A stretch of DNA of 64,000 nt from Echinicola marina (GTDB lineage Bacteria > Bacteroidota > Bacteroidia > Cytophagales > Cyclobacteriaceae), in NCBI RefSeq assembly GCF_020463795.1, contig NZ_CP080025.1, forward strand, positions 2,229,501 through 2,293,500, read 5' to 3'. Below, piece by piece: positions 6,938 to 16,331 of the stretch. The position numbers and the translations under genes are program-made. The notes under the pieces were generated by a model. It did no database searches and was not told where the DNA came from. It was given only the letters and a program-made list of their open reading frames with translations. Numbering within the stretch: the first letter of the stretch is position 1; each line of letters opens with the position of its first letter.

Positions 6938-7792
6938 CTACTGAGGTAATACCGGAAGTACGGTCGCCTTTATGATCGTTCTGTTTTTTACATGGAGTTC
7001 CATGTGCCTTCCCCCATTTGCTTCAAATAGTTGAATCGCGAAGTATTTCTTATCAGGTATGGTAAACTTGGGAACGGCTACCACAAGGGTCTGTGAAGAT
7101 TGACCCTTAATTTTTATCACATCGTTCTGTATATGTACGGGTGTGATCTCAATTTCCTGCGAAGCTGTCCTTTTAGCTTTTTTCTGGTCACGGATAAAGA
7201 AACGTAACTGGTCAATATCATAACTGATATTGGATTTGTTTGCGATGTTTAGCCGCAGGTACAGGAGGTTATCGTGGATAAATATCCCGTTCATCCCGAA
7301 TCGTATGCCGTATTTTTTATCTTTTATTTTGCGCCCCTTGTATTTGGAATAGAGGGCACGTTTGGAATATGCAGTTACATCGGCTTCATTAACTGATCCT
7401 GGTGAAAGGAAAATAACGTTTTTGTTACCGGTTCCGGTCAATGAAACATTCAGCATAGACGGCTCAGGGGCATAATTCACTACAAAGGAGCTTAACCTGC
7501 CGTCTGATGTTATTACCGTAAGGTTGGTCTCAGGAAAGCCGTTCCTTGCCGCTTTCAGTTGTAGAATGTTGGCCGCACCTTTAGCCTTTTGTGCCAATAC
7601 ATCTTTACTGCCCCTGTCCACACCCACAATGGCACTTGGGAATATGATATTGGTAGTTTTGAAATAAGTGACCTCCAAAGGATAAGGAGCGATTGTCCGG
7701 GGTTGAAGTCCGGTTACTTTTTGGGCGTTTGCATTAAAAACGAAAATGAACAGGAAAAATCCCATTACCATTCTTGCACTAATCTTTTTCAT
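6938..7792 (-). CDS. traN: conjugative transposon protein TraN
   Basis: 284 residues. An N-terminal signal peptide (to about residue 23, ending NANA-Q) is followed by a beta-rich domain with PYPLEVTYFKTTNIIFPSAI, which matches the opening of TraN of CTnDOT-type elements. TraN is an envelope protein thought to correspond to VirB9, part of the outer-membrane side of the type IV secretion channel. It follows traM by 26 bases in the order expected for the family. Length is usual for the family. Confidence 0.88.
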   Translation of the reverse strand: MKKISARMVMGFFLFIFVFNANAQKVTGLQPRTIAPYPLEVTYFKTTNIIFPSAIVGVDRGSKDVLAQKAKGAANILQLKAARNGFPETNLTVITSDGRLSSFVVNYAPEPSMLNVSLTGTGNKNVIFLSPGSVNEADVTAYSKRALYSKYKGRKIKDKKYGIRFGMNGIFIHDNLLYLRLNIANKSNISYDIDQLRFFIRDQKKAKRTASQEIEITPVHIQNDVIKIKGQSSQTLVVAVPKFTIPDKKYFAIQLFEANGGRHMELHVKNRTIIKATVLPVLPQ

Positions 7793-7818
7793 CTTTATGG
7801 AATTTTAATGTTTAACAA

Positions 7819-9132
7819 TTATTGATTACTGATCTGCTTTTGTTTTTCATCACGGAGCAGCACCTGATAGCCTGCTTTCAGGTTCACTTTCACCAGCTTC
7901 ACCTTTTTGCTGAAAAGTGATTTGGCCGTTTCTATACCTGCACTGGCAGCCTGTGCCTGCCAGGAAGGGTCAAGTGAGGTAAGGCCGACAGTTTGCAGGG
8001 AGCGATCTGCCGATTGTTTGGCGACATCCCTTGTAATGGCGCCCGGTATATAAATCCCGTCCAGTCCATCCATATCGTACACGGACAGTTCTACCGGGAA
8101 CAGGGAATTGCCGTCCCGGATGCTATTGATCTTGATATGAAGTCTTTCCCCGTTAAGGGAGGCAATACCGTACAGAAAATTATCTTTGGGAATATGTACC
8201 CCACCAATAAATACATCATTTACCAGACGCAGCTTTACGGTAGATCCATTGACCACGGTCTGTGATTCGTGAATGACTGCCTGTATGGTATTTTCTATTT
8301 GCTCCGGGTTTTCCTCATCATCCAAAGAATAAAATCCGTTTACAGAAGGTTGGGTCAATGACTGTCCTGTACCCATCAGGGAAACAAGGTCGCTTTCCTG
8401 TTGGGTTGAAACTGAATACAGTTTCTCCCTGCGGGCGTCCGATAGTTGTTTAAGTTTCTCCTGAACCCGTTCCGGGTGCTGAACATCCAGGATCTTTTCC
8501 AACATACTGTTGAGTTGTTCCAATTCCGGGTCTGGTGCTTCCGGTTGGGTCATCGTATGCATCATTTCTTCCAGCCTGTCCACATCGCTGGAACTCACAT
8601 TAGCATTGCCATAATTGTCCTTGACTTCTTGATCAGGCGCATCATCAGGAAGACCAGTGCTTTCTACCGGTTTATTTAATTCCCTGTTCAATTCTTCCAG
8701 CTTCCGGTAAATTTTATCGGCATTCGGATCGCTGCCCTTGTCGTTTCCGTAAAGGGATGTATTTAATCCCCCCGAAGATAGTTGACCAGGTTTTACTTCT
8801 TGTTCAGGGAACAGGTCATCATTGGTATCCGAGAGAATATTGTTCCTATAGTTCGGGTCATTTTTACGGAGTTCCCTGAATTTTGCCGAATCCCGCTCTG
8901 CCCGGTTGTAGTAGCTCATTTTATCCATTTGCTTATCATCCGTCAGTTTCGCTTCCGGCAGATGGATGTTGAACCCTTCCTGTTTGATTTCCTGTGCCTG
9001 TATCTCCTGCACCTGACCACCTCCCAAAACCCAGAAGATCATGGTTATAAATGGGAGTACGAGCAACGGCAGCACCAGTAGGAACTTGCGTTGTCTCATC
9101 ATTTTCTGTGTTTTTACTTGTTTTTCCATCAT
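7819..9132 (-). CDS. traM: conjugative transposon protein TraM
   Basis: 437 residues. One transmembrane helix near residues 17-34 (LLVLPLLVLPFITMIFWVL) is followed by a long Gln/Asp/Glu-rich linker to about residue 260. A C-terminal domain then has VNGSTVKLRLVNDVFIGGV and PKDNFLYGIASLNGERL, typical of TraM, the VirB10-like protein that bridges inner and outer membranes. Its start overlaps the stop of the upstream gene by one base, implying translational coupling. Length matches the family. Confidence 0.88.
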   Translation of the reverse strand: MMEKQVKTQKMMRQRKFLLVLPLLVLPFITMIFWVLGGGQVQEIQAQEIKQEGFNIHLPEAKLTDDKQMDKMSYYNRAERDSAKFRELRKNDPNYRNNILSDTNDDLFPEQEVKPGQLSSGGLNTSLYGNDKGSDPNADKIYRKLEELNRELNKPVESTGLPDDAPDQEVKDNYGNANVSSSDVDRLEEMMHTMTQPEAPDPELEQLNSMLEKILDVQHPERVQEKLKQLSDARREKLYSVSTQQESDLVSLMGTGQSLTQPSVNGFYSLDDEENPEQIENTIQAVIHESQTVVNGSTVKLRLVNDVFIGGVHIPKDNFLYGIASLNGERLHIKINSIRDGNSLFPVELSVYDMDGLDGIYIPGAITRDVAKQSADRSLQTVGLTSLDPSWQAQAASAGIETAKSLFSKKVKLVKVNLKAGYQVLLRDEKQKQISNQ

Positions 9133-9611
9133 TATCGTTTTTTAGAGTCTTGATACTGTTTTTCGAAATACCGTACCGAATCCATCAGCCCCGGACGGCA
9201 GACCATTATGCTGTCATATACCTTTTTCCCCGTGGGGCTACGAGCCAGGCTGTCCATGTACAGCCGGAACTTTTTGATGCGTTCGTATTCCTGCATTGAT
9301 ACCAGAGGAGTTGTTGGCCCTACATCGCCTGTTTGGGTGAGATGCCTGGGACGTTTAATCGAGGTAACCGTAAAGGTGTTATCCTTGCTTTTTCCGGTAA
9401 TCGCATGTACCCCGAGATAAATACAGTAACTGCCTATGGAGAGCACAAAAGCAGCCAGTGCCATCTTTAGGATCCTTTGTGAAATTCCCTTCGTCCGGTT
9501 GGACATCCATTGTGCCCATGCCTTTTGCAGGCGTTTGTATAGGGCAAGCAGTCCCTGCATCACCAGTCCGTTTTTAGGAGCATCCTTTTTCTGTTTTACA
9601 TTCCGTTTCAT
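9132..9611 (-). CDS. TraL-position transfer protein
   Basis: 159 residues. A basic N-terminus, a single transmembrane helix at about 50-70 (LKMALAAFVLSIGSYCIYLG) and a periplasmic C-terminal part (EYERIKKFRLYMDSLARSPTGKKVYDSI). It sits between traK and traM, where TraL lies in CTnDOT-like elements, and the length suits. The call rests mainly on position and topology. Stop and start overlap with traM. Confidence 0.65.
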   Translation of the reverse strand: MKRNVKQKKDAPKNGLVMQGLLALYKRLQKAWAQWMSNRTKGISQRILKMALAAFVLSIGSYCIYLGVHAITGKSKDNTFTVTSIKRPRHLTQTGDVGPTTPLVSMQEYERIKKFRLYMDSLARSPTGKKVYDSIMVCRPGLMDSVRYFEKQYQDSKKR

Positions 9612-9621
9612 ATTGCTGGTA

Positions 9622-10245
9622 TTAATACCGTCTGGCGGTAGTCTTCAGATCCTTGTTGGCGATAGTCGTCCATCGTTCTATCAGAAAGCCGTGGGGATTG
9701 TTATCACTTCTGGATACGTTGCGTAAAGCCCCTTCAGTAATCAGACTTCGGGTCGTGATACTGGTGGGACGGACGATACTTTGTGTGGCATAGCACCTGA
9801 ATTCGTATGGGTATTCATTGATGTCCACCGTAACACTGTCCACCTGAATGGTCTGGTTGACATTGCCTGAGATCAACCCGGCATAATAGCCGTTCTCCTT
9901 CAGGTCATCATAGACGCGTTTGGCACTGCCGTCAGCCAGGTACAAAGCTTTGGTGATATTGGCCTGTATCGCTTTATCATCCGGGTCAAGGGTAAAGAAT
10001 AGTCTATGGAAAGTTTTTACATGGTCTCTTGCCTCCACGGGAATGTTATCCTTACGGCTTGCAGAATAGGCTTCCAGTGCCCGGCCATTGGCGAGAATGT
10101 ATATTCTGCCCTGCATCTCGGATACCAGGCTGAAACTTTTATAAAGGGCAAAACAAGATAATACTACGCAGCCAACGATAACCAGCATGGTAAACCCTCT
10201 GACATGCCGGAAGGCGGTATCTATATTCTTCATCTTTCTAAACAT
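9622..10245 (-). CDS. traK: conjugative transposon protein TraK
   Basis: 207 residues. It starts MFRKMKNIDTAFRHVRGFTM, followed by one transmembrane helix (residues about 18-38) and a periplasmic domain with MQGRIYILANGRALEAYSA, the signature stretch of TraK. TraK is regarded as VirB8-like, a bitopic inner-membrane component of the transfer channel. It lies 17 bases downstream of traJ. Size and order agree with CTnDOT-like operons. Confidence 0.88.
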   Translation of the reverse strand: MFRKMKNIDTAFRHVRGFTMLVIVGCVVLSCFALYKSFSLVSEMQGRIYILANGRALEAYSASRKDNIPVEARDHVKTFHRLFFTLDPDDKAIQANITKALYLADGSAKRVYDDLKENGYYAGLISGNVNQTIQVDSVTVDINEYPYEFRCYATQSIVRPTSITTRSLITEGALRNVSRSDNNPHGFLIERWTTIANKDLKTTARRY

Positions 10246-10262
10246 AAATCCTCTTTTTGCGG

Positions 10263-11477
10263 TTAAGAATTGCCTTTCAGTTTTTCGTTCATATAGCCTG
10301 AGCTTCCTCCATTATTGCTACTGTCCGTGAAATAGGGATTGGAAGTACCATTACTCGCCATGCTTTGGGAGAGGCGGCTGGCGGCATTGCCCATCGCATC
10401 TGCCGCCATACTTGCCCCGCCTGTGGCTGCACCTACTACCGCCCTGGATGAACTGCTGAAAAGGCTGGTCACTTTATGTCCCAAGGCACTGCCACCGCCT
10501 GCATGGACGATATAATTAGCTACCGAAGGCACGGTAAAGTATCCCACGATACCAATGATCATAAATACCAGGTAGGCCATATCCGTTCGGCTAAAAAATG
10601 TATCTCCGTAATTCTGCACCTGGGCAATATCCAGTTCCAGCATTTTCTCCTGGATTTTTCCGATGATGCTCCCGAAAATATTGGCCACAGGCAGCCAGAG
10701 AAAAATATTGATGTAGCGGGCGATCCAAACGGTGAGGGTATGCTGAAACCCGTCAAAGACGGCTATACCAAATACCAGCGGCCCCAAAATGGCCAGTACC
10801 ACCAACTGGAATGTTCGTAGCGTATCGATACACAAAGCCGCCGCTTCAAAAAGTACCCGAAGCACTTCGCTCATCCATTCCTTTACCGAATTGCGGAAAT
10901 TGTAGGAGGCCTTGGACATGGCAAACTTGATATCATTGCCAATGCTTTCAAAAAAGCCTTCATCGGAAGGATCGGCATTATCATGGGTGTATTTGTACCA
11001 TCGATCCCGGTCACCATTGCCGCTTTCCCCAACATACATTTGCCATACATTCGTTTTCTTGATAGCTTCTTCCTTCTTTTCCAGCAACACAGCAATGGCC
11101 CTGTCAGAGCCCTCGACCATCGAAGCGGTAGCGGTAACCGTTGGTTTCATCACCCAATTGATCAATCCTAAAACAGAAGGGAACATCAATACACAAAAGC
11201 CAATCACAAACGGACGGAAAAGCGGATAAAAGTCAATGGGCTCTGCTCTTGACAAATGTCCCCATACCCTTGATGCGATATACCACATGGCCGCAAATCC
11301 CGCTATCGCCTGTCCCACACCGATGAGTTGGCTGCACAGGGGCATCATTTCATCATATAGCTGGTCCAGTACCCCGTGCAAGCCGTTCATTTCATCGGCA
11401 ATGCCCTGCGCGCTGCCTGCAAAGGGCAATAGCAATCCCATTACTACCAGCCAGGCGGATTTCTTATACCTTGTCAT
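10263..11477 (-). CDS. traJ: conjugative transposon protein TraJ
   Basis: 404 residues. A signal peptide is followed by several transmembrane helices (about 45-65, 85-110, 210-245, 255-280, 305-330) and a Ser/Gly/Ala-rich C-terminal tail. This is the topology of TraJ, the polytopic VirB6-like inner-membrane channel protein. The motif EPIDFYPLFRPFVIGFCVLMFP is typical of the family. The gene is between a TraI-like gene and traK as expected. Confidence 0.88.
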   Translation of the reverse strand: MTRYKKSAWLVVMGLLLPFAGSAQGIADEMNGLHGVLDQLYDEMMPLCSQLIGVGQAIAGFAAMWYIASRVWGHLSRAEPIDFYPLFRPFVIGFCVLMFPSVLGLINWVMKPTVTATASMVEGSDRAIAVLLEKKEEAIKKTNVWQMYVGESGNGDRDRWYKYTHDNADPSDEGFFESIGNDIKFAMSKASYNFRNSVKEWMSEVLRVLFEAAALCIDTLRTFQLVVLAILGPLVFGIAVFDGFQHTLTVWIARYINIFLWLPVANIFGSIIGKIQEKMLELDIAQVQNYGDTFFSRTDMAYLVFMIIGIVGYFTVPSVANYIVHAGGGSALGHKVTSLFSSSSRAVVGAATGGASMAADAMGNAASRLSQSMASNGTSNPYFTDSSNNGGSSGYMNEKLKGNS

Positions 11478-11489
11478 ATTTCCTGATCT

Positions 11490-12128
11490 TTAGTTGTTTA
11501 TCCCATATACCCTGCGGATAGTCTCGGCATCATTTCTTTCTTTAGCCCTTTGCACCGCATGGATTGTCATGTTATTGTTGAAGTACCGTAGGAACATCAA
11601 TTTGTCCTGCATATCGGCATAGATCCGGTCAATGGCCTGCAAGCGTTCATCATCACTCATACGGGATTTCCCTGCTGTAATGATCACCAGCAATTCATCC
11701 AGGTTGCGAAGGCTTTCATCAAACAGGTTGTCATACACCCGTCCGAGATAGGCTAGTTCCTCGGGATTGAAATTCCCATCACTTTGAAACCGGTCGTACG
11801 CATTCCGATATTCCTTTACCAGTATAAGCTGGTAATTCACAATGTCCCCCACACGCTTGTAGTTGCGTACGGTGGGGCTTACTTCCAGCAGGCCCTCAAG
11901 AAAGGCTTTGTGCAGGTTGAAATTACCTTCGGATATATCCTTGATGGTATTATAACCACCTTCCAATATCTGATAGCCTTTCTTCATATCGCTCAATATC
12001 TGTTTGAACTGTGCCAGTTTCTCTACATTGAGCAGTAGCTGCTGTATCTCTGCGGCTTGAGCCGATGCCCTGAACGTTGGCAACAGTCCACAGATCACAA
12101 GACTTATGATTATACCTGTCTTTTTCAT
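11490..12128 (-). CDS. TraI-like exported coiled protein (third of three)
   Basis: 212 residues. A signal peptide ending near ASAQA is followed by an all-helical mature protein, with LLNVEKLAQFKQILSDMKKG and YQILEGGYNTIKDISEGNF. It resembles the two genes upstream (12131-12781 and 12793-13479), sharing the pattern RxYxxLxxSDxFNxEEL, then IDRIYxxMQD, then AVQRxKERN. These belong to the TraI-like group of Bacteroidetes transfer operons, sometimes called TerB-like in automatic annotation. In position they may fill the VirB5 role (inference). Confidence 0.7.
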   Translation of the reverse strand: MKKTGIIISLVICGLLPTFRASAQAAEIQQLLLNVEKLAQFKQILSDMKKGYQILEGGYNTIKDISEGNFNLHKAFLEGLLEVSPTVRNYKRVGDIVNYQLILVKEYRNAYDRFQSDGNFNPEELAYLGRVYDNLFDESLRNLDELLVIITAGKSRMSDDERLQAIDRIYADMQDKLMFLRYFNNNMTIHAVQRAKERNDAETIRRVYGINN

Positions 12129-12130
12129 CG

Positions 12131-12781
12131 TTATTCGTTTTGAATGTTCATTAATGTCCGGCTGAGCTGCACCTCATTTTGTTCTTTTATCCGAACGGCT
12201 GCCATTACCTTTGCTTCGTTACCGAAATTTTGTGAGAAGGTGTAATTGTCCTGCATTTGCAGGTAGATCCGGTCTATACGGCTGATGCGCTCATTATCTT
12301 CCATCTGCAATTGGGCATCCGTAGTTATGGCAATGAGTTCATCAAGAGCCTGCTCGCAGTCATCCAACAGCCGGGTAAAAACCCGCTGTATATAACTGAG
12401 TTCTTCGGCAGAAAAAGCGTCACTATTTCTAAGCTGCCGGTACGTTCGCTGGTAATCCTGAACAATGTTTACCTGAAGGGCGATGATCTCCGCCACCTTG
12501 GCGTAGTGTCTGATTTCCGGGTTGACCATACTTAAGGAATGGATAAAATCACTATGCAGGTCAAATTCTCCTTTGGTAAAACCTCCTATGGTCGTCAGGC
12601 CTTCCCTGGCAATCCGATAACCTTTCTGGGCATATTCGATATATACCTGTAGGGCGGCAATCTGCTGGAGCAGGTATTTCTTTTGTGTTTTCTTCTGACG
12701 AAACCATTCCGAAAAATTCTGAGCCTGTAGGGTTCCGGCTGCCGAAAACATTACCAATCCTATCATAATCATCTTTTTCAT
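12131..12781 (-). CDS. TraI-like exported coiled protein (second of three)
   Basis: 216 residues from the ATG at 12781, chosen because it places a clean signal peptide (MKKMIMIGLVMFSAAGTLQAQ, 21 residues) at the start; an upstream in-frame ATG at 12790 adds MCS. The mature part is helical, with LQQIAALQVYIEYAQKGYRI and ELSYIQRVFTRLLDDCEQAL, clearly similar to its two neighbours. It ends two bases before the ATG of the next gene. Its role is probably in the transfer channel or pilus (inference). Confidence 0.7.
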   Translation of the reverse strand: MKKMIMIGLVMFSAAGTLQAQNFSEWFRQKKTQKKYLLQQIAALQVYIEYAQKGYRIAREGLTTIGGFTKGEFDLHSDFIHSLSMVNPEIRHYAKVAEIIALQVNIVQDYQRTYRQLRNSDAFSAEELSYIQRVFTRLLDDCEQALDELIAITTDAQLQMEDNERISRIDRIYLQMQDNYTFSQNFGNEAKVMAAVRIKEQNEVQLSRTLMNIQNE

Positions 12782-12792
12782 ACTACACATCT

Positions 12793-13479
12793 TTAAGGAA
12801 GTCCGTATAATTTCTTCACTGCCTGTACCTCTATGGAGGTCTTTGCCCTGGAGAGGCTCAGCAAAACATTTTGCTGATTGAAGCGCATCAGGTCATCATA
12901 ATTCGCATCGACCTGATCTGCGGCATTATTAATAAGTTCCAGCCTTTTGGCATCGCTCATGGTAGTGGTAAAGGACTGGATGATCAGGTTGATCTGGTCA
13001 ATGTTTTGAAGGCTTTCATCAAGAATACCAGCATACACTTTGGCCATGTATTCTATTTCATCTGCCATAAAGTGCTCGTCCTGCCGGATAAGCTGCCATG
13101 CCCGCTGGTATTCATTGACCAGGCGTGCTTGTTTTTGAGTAATATCCCGGATGCGCTGGTAATAAGAAATAATCGCCTTTACTTTTGCCAGCTCTTCATA
13201 GTATTCCCGGTATTGTTCTTTTTGCTTCTCCGTCCACTCTGAGATCTCATCCAGTTTGAGTTTGGAAAGCGTGTTTTCCAATGTTTTCTGGGCATTCTGT
13301 AGCCAGATGGTTTTGTTCTGCAACCGTTGTATCTTCAAATCAACGGCCTTGATCACTTTCTTGACTGCTGCTTTAATGATTTCCAATATGGCTATCGGTG
13401 TGGCATTGACCTGTTGTACCGGCAGTACCGTAAAGGAAATGCAAAGGGCAAGCAGTAACATTTTTGCATACTTTTTCAT
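12793..13479 (-). CDS. TraI-like exported coiled protein (first of three)
   Basis: 228 residues. A signal peptide (to about residue 27, VQQVNATP) is followed by a long coiled-coil region (about 45-115). A shared C-terminal pattern follows: YQRAWQLIRQDEHFMADEIEY, then ESLQNIDQINLIIQSFT and NQQNVLLSLSRAKTS. It lies six bases after the TraG ATPase gene. It corresponds to TraI of CTnDOT-like operons, and the two downstream genes look like diverged copies. Confidence 0.72.
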   Translation of the reverse strand: MKKYAKMLLLALCISFTVLPVQQVNATPIAILEIIKAAVKKVIKAVDLKIQRLQNKTIWLQNAQKTLENTLSKLKLDEISEWTEKQKEQYREYYEELAKVKAIISYYQRIRDITQKQARLVNEYQRAWQLIRQDEHFMADEIEYMAKVYAGILDESLQNIDQINLIIQSFTTTMSDAKRLELINNAADQVDANYDDLMRFNQQNVLLSLSRAKTSIEVQAVKKLYGLP

Positions 13480-13485
13480 TGTTCA

Positions 13486-15960
13486 TCATTTTAAGGTGTT
13501 CGTTCTCATATCTTCCGCCATTGCAGCTATGCCCTTGCGTATATCCCCGCCAAACTTTGCTGCATACTCCATCAGTTTTACCTTTTCGGTCTGCTCGGTG
13601 GTGTAAGCCAGGTATTCTTCCACACTGACCTCTGTACGGTACACCTTGCTGAGCATCCCGCCCAGGCTTATGAAGACTTCTTTGTATTTCCGGGTAGGAT
13701 CATTGGCTTTGTTAACCGACAACACCAATGCTTTTTCTTTTTCCGTTAACCCCAAGAGTTCCTGTATCTGGTCAAACTTGTTCTGGTATTTGCTCTGGTC
13801 GAGCAATATTTTACAGTCACTGTTATTGATGATGGCCTGTTTTACCACGGGGGAGGAAATAATGTCCTCCACTTCCTGGGTCACCACGATGGCCTCACCA
13901 AAGAACTTTCTGACGGTTTTAAAGAGGTATTTGATATATTCTGCAAAACCTTCTTTCATGAGGGCTTTCCAGGCTTCTTCGATCAGGATCATCTTACGGA
14001 GGCCCTTCATCTTCCGCATCTTGTTGATAAAAACTTCCATGATAATGATGGTGACCACAGGGAAGAGGATGGGATGGTCTTTGATATTGTCCAGCTCAAA
14101 AACGATAAATCTTTCCTGTAAAAGGTTCAGGTTTTCTGTGGCGTTGAGCAGGTAGTCAAATTCACCACCTTTGTAGTATGGCCGAAGCACATAGAGAAAG
14201 TTATCCATATCAAAATCCCTGTCCTTTACCCGGTCGTTTTTCAGCACTGCTGCATAATCGTCCCGCAGGAACTCATAAAAGCTGTTGAAGGAAGGGAAGA
14301 CTTTAGGGTTTTTTTCGAGGTGCTGGTAATACCCGGTGATGGCATTGGAAAGAGCCACATACTCGCTACGTTTAAAGGCTTCATCATCTTTTTTCCAAAG
14401 TGCCAGGAGCAGCGTTTTGATACTTTCCTTCTTTTCCGTATCCAGGCTATCACCCTCGCCAATGAAAAAAGGATTGAAACGGATTGGGTTTTCCTCGCTG
14501 TAGGTAAAATAGTAGCCCTCTACCATATCGCAGAGTCCCTTGTAGCTATGCCCCACATCTACCAAAACGATATGCGTTCCCTGCTCATAATAGCTACGAA
14601 CCATGTGATTGGTAAAAAAGGATTTGCCGCTCCCGGAAGGGCCGAGTATGAATTTGTTGCGGTTGGTGCAAATACCCATTTTCATAGGTTCATCGCTGAT
14701 ATCCACATGGACGGGCTTGCCGGTCATACGGTCACCCAAACGAATACCAACGGGGCTTAATGAAGTGCGGTAGCCAGTCTCTAAATTGAGAAAGCAAGTA
14801 GCCTGCTCTGCAAAAGTGTCGAAGGTATCATTCATCGGAAAGTCAGCGGCATTGCCCGGAATCCCCGCCCAGAATATTTGTGGGGCTCCGATGGTTTCCT
14901 GCTTGGCTACCGCATCCATCTGTGCCAATGCGGACGACACTTTATTTTTCAGGTCTTTGAGTTCCTCTTTTTGATCTGTCCATACCAGTACATTAAAGTG
15001 CGCTTTTACCGGAAGGCGTTGCTGACTGATCGCTTCGTTCAAAAAATCATTGGTGGCATCTCTTGCAATCATGTTTTCCCTGCTGTAAGCGGACAGGGAT
15101 TGCAGTCTTAACCTTTTGGATTCCAGCTTTGAGATGGTTTTCTGGGCATCCTCGATAAAAAGGTACTGATTGTAAATATGGTTACAAGGCAGAAGTTGTC
15201 CCAGCGTGGAGGCAAAACCGATACTAAACTTGGTTTTGTCCGTACTGTACTTGTCGTAATTGATCCGGCTGCCGCAAAGTGCAGGCAGGTCGGCAGCATC
15301 CCCCAAAGTATAAAGCTGACAATGTTTGGCTCCCACCTGTAAGCCTTCATGGAAGCTGATGTCTCCCAAGAGGTAACGATCATTTCGTTCGGACAGGTAG
15401 CAATATTTTTCTATAATGCCCATTGTCCTTTTACTACTCCAAAGGTCATTTTCCTTTAACCGGGTCAGTTTTACAAAGCCACTATCTTCCATGATACGCC
15501 TGAACTGACCGGTACTGTCCAGGAAGTCTTGTAAGAGGGATGGCTTCAGGGTTTCTTCCGGCACCATGCTCTTACGGAGCAAACTGGAATACATGGAAGT
15601 TGCCGTTTTCCTGTTGCCCGGCTTTTTGGTCAGCAGGATATAACAGCTATGATCCAGAAACGGGCGTTCATTGAAAAACCGCTCGCTTGCCCGGCTCAAA
15701 AAACTGGTGTCTTCTTTGGTGAAATCAGGCTGATGACTGCTTTGCAGGAACCAGTCCTGTTTATGCAGTACACTGAATTTAGGCAATACCTTAATGGCCT
15801 TTACCCAAGCCTGGTGAAAGGCCTCGTATTCCTGATCGGAGAGTGTAAAGACCTCCGGCAGGTCTGCCTTAAAGGCGACCGTTACATCGCCCTGTTTGCT
15901 CAGGATGCAGTCGTGTTCCACATCCATGATCGGTAACATATCATCCAACACTTTTTCCAT
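13486..15960 (-). CDS. traG: TraG conjugation ATPase (VirB4 family)
   Basis: 824 residues from ATG 15960; a GTG at 15966 is in frame. Walker A is LGPSGSGKSFF near residue 440, and the Walker B region is MILIEEAWKALM near 665, with the later RKFFGEAIVVTQEVEDI motif typical of VirB4/TraG ATPases. The N-terminal half (CILSKQGDVTVAFK) is the VirB4 N-domain. This protein powers assembly of and transfer through the type IV secretion channel, on the cytoplasmic face. It is intact and full length, with neighbours in the expected order (TraF upstream, TraI-like downstream). Confidence 0.95.
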   Translation of the reverse strand: MEKVLDDMLPIMDVEHDCILSKQGDVTVAFKADLPEVFTLSDQEYEAFHQAWVKAIKVLPKFSVLHKQDWFLQSSHQPDFTKEDTSFLSRASERFFNERPFLDHSCYILLTKKPGNRKTATSMYSSLLRKSMVPEETLKPSLLQDFLDSTGQFRRIMEDSGFVKLTRLKENDLWSSKRTMGIIEKYCYLSERNDRYLLGDISFHEGLQVGAKHCQLYTLGDAADLPALCGSRINYDKYSTDKTKFSIGFASTLGQLLPCNHIYNQYLFIEDAQKTISKLESKRLRLQSLSAYSRENMIARDATNDFLNEAISQQRLPVKAHFNVLVWTDQKEELKDLKNKVSSALAQMDAVAKQETIGAPQIFWAGIPGNAADFPMNDTFDTFAEQATCFLNLETGYRTSLSPVGIRLGDRMTGKPVHVDISDEPMKMGICTNRNKFILGPSGSGKSFFTNHMVRSYYEQGTHIVLVDVGHSYKGLCDMVEGYYFTYSEENPIRFNPFFIGEGDSLDTEKKESIKTLLLALWKKDDEAFKRSEYVALSNAITGYYQHLEKNPKVFPSFNSFYEFLRDDYAAVLKNDRVKDRDFDMDNFLYVLRPYYKGGEFDYLLNATENLNLLQERFIVFELDNIKDHPILFPVVTIIIMEVFINKMRKMKGLRKMILIEEAWKALMKEGFAEYIKYLFKTVRKFFGEAIVVTQEVEDIISSPVVKQAIINNSDCKILLDQSKYQNKFDQIQELLGLTEKEKALVLSVNKANDPTRKYKEVFISLGGMLSKVYRTEVSVEEYLAYTTEQTEKVKLMEYAAKFGGDIRKGIAAMAEDMRTNTLK

Positions 15961-15998
15961 CTCCACATTATTATTACCGGGTTATCAATTTTTATCTT

Positions 15999-16313
15999 TT
16001 AACTCTTTAGAAAAGCCAGACGGCTTCTTGACCGGATCACTTTGGGAACCTGTTTTCGGGCAAGGGTTTTCATCAACCCGTGCTCCCCATATTGATGGCT
16101 CATCCGGTAGATCTTCATCACCAGCAAGGTTCCCGTTCCGAGTATCACGCCGATACACACCAGGGTGGGCAGGCCAATGATATACATGATGGCAAAAACA
16201 ATGAGTAACCCCACCATGCCACCACCCAGATACCAGATGTACTGAGCTTTTAAGCCCTTAAATTCGATACTGCGGTTAATCCCTTTGTTAACTTGATATA
16301 CACTGTTTGCCAT
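15999..16313 (-). CDS. traF: conjugative transposon protein TraF (DUF4133)
   Basis: 104 residues. It starts MANSVYQVNKGINRSIEFKG, the signature of the DUF4133/TraF family, followed by two adjacent transmembrane helices (about residues 25-48 and 50-72) and a basic tail. It resembles VirB3 in size and topology and precedes the VirB4-like TraG by 38 bases, the usual VirB3-VirB4 pairing. Confidence 0.9.
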   Translation of the reverse strand: MANSVYQVNKGINRSIEFKGLKAQYIWYLGGGMVGLLIVFAIMYIIGLPTLVCIGVILGTGTLLVMKIYRMSHQYGEHGLMKTLARKQVPKVIRSRSRLAFLKS

Positions 16314-16331
16314 TACCTCAATTTTTAATAT

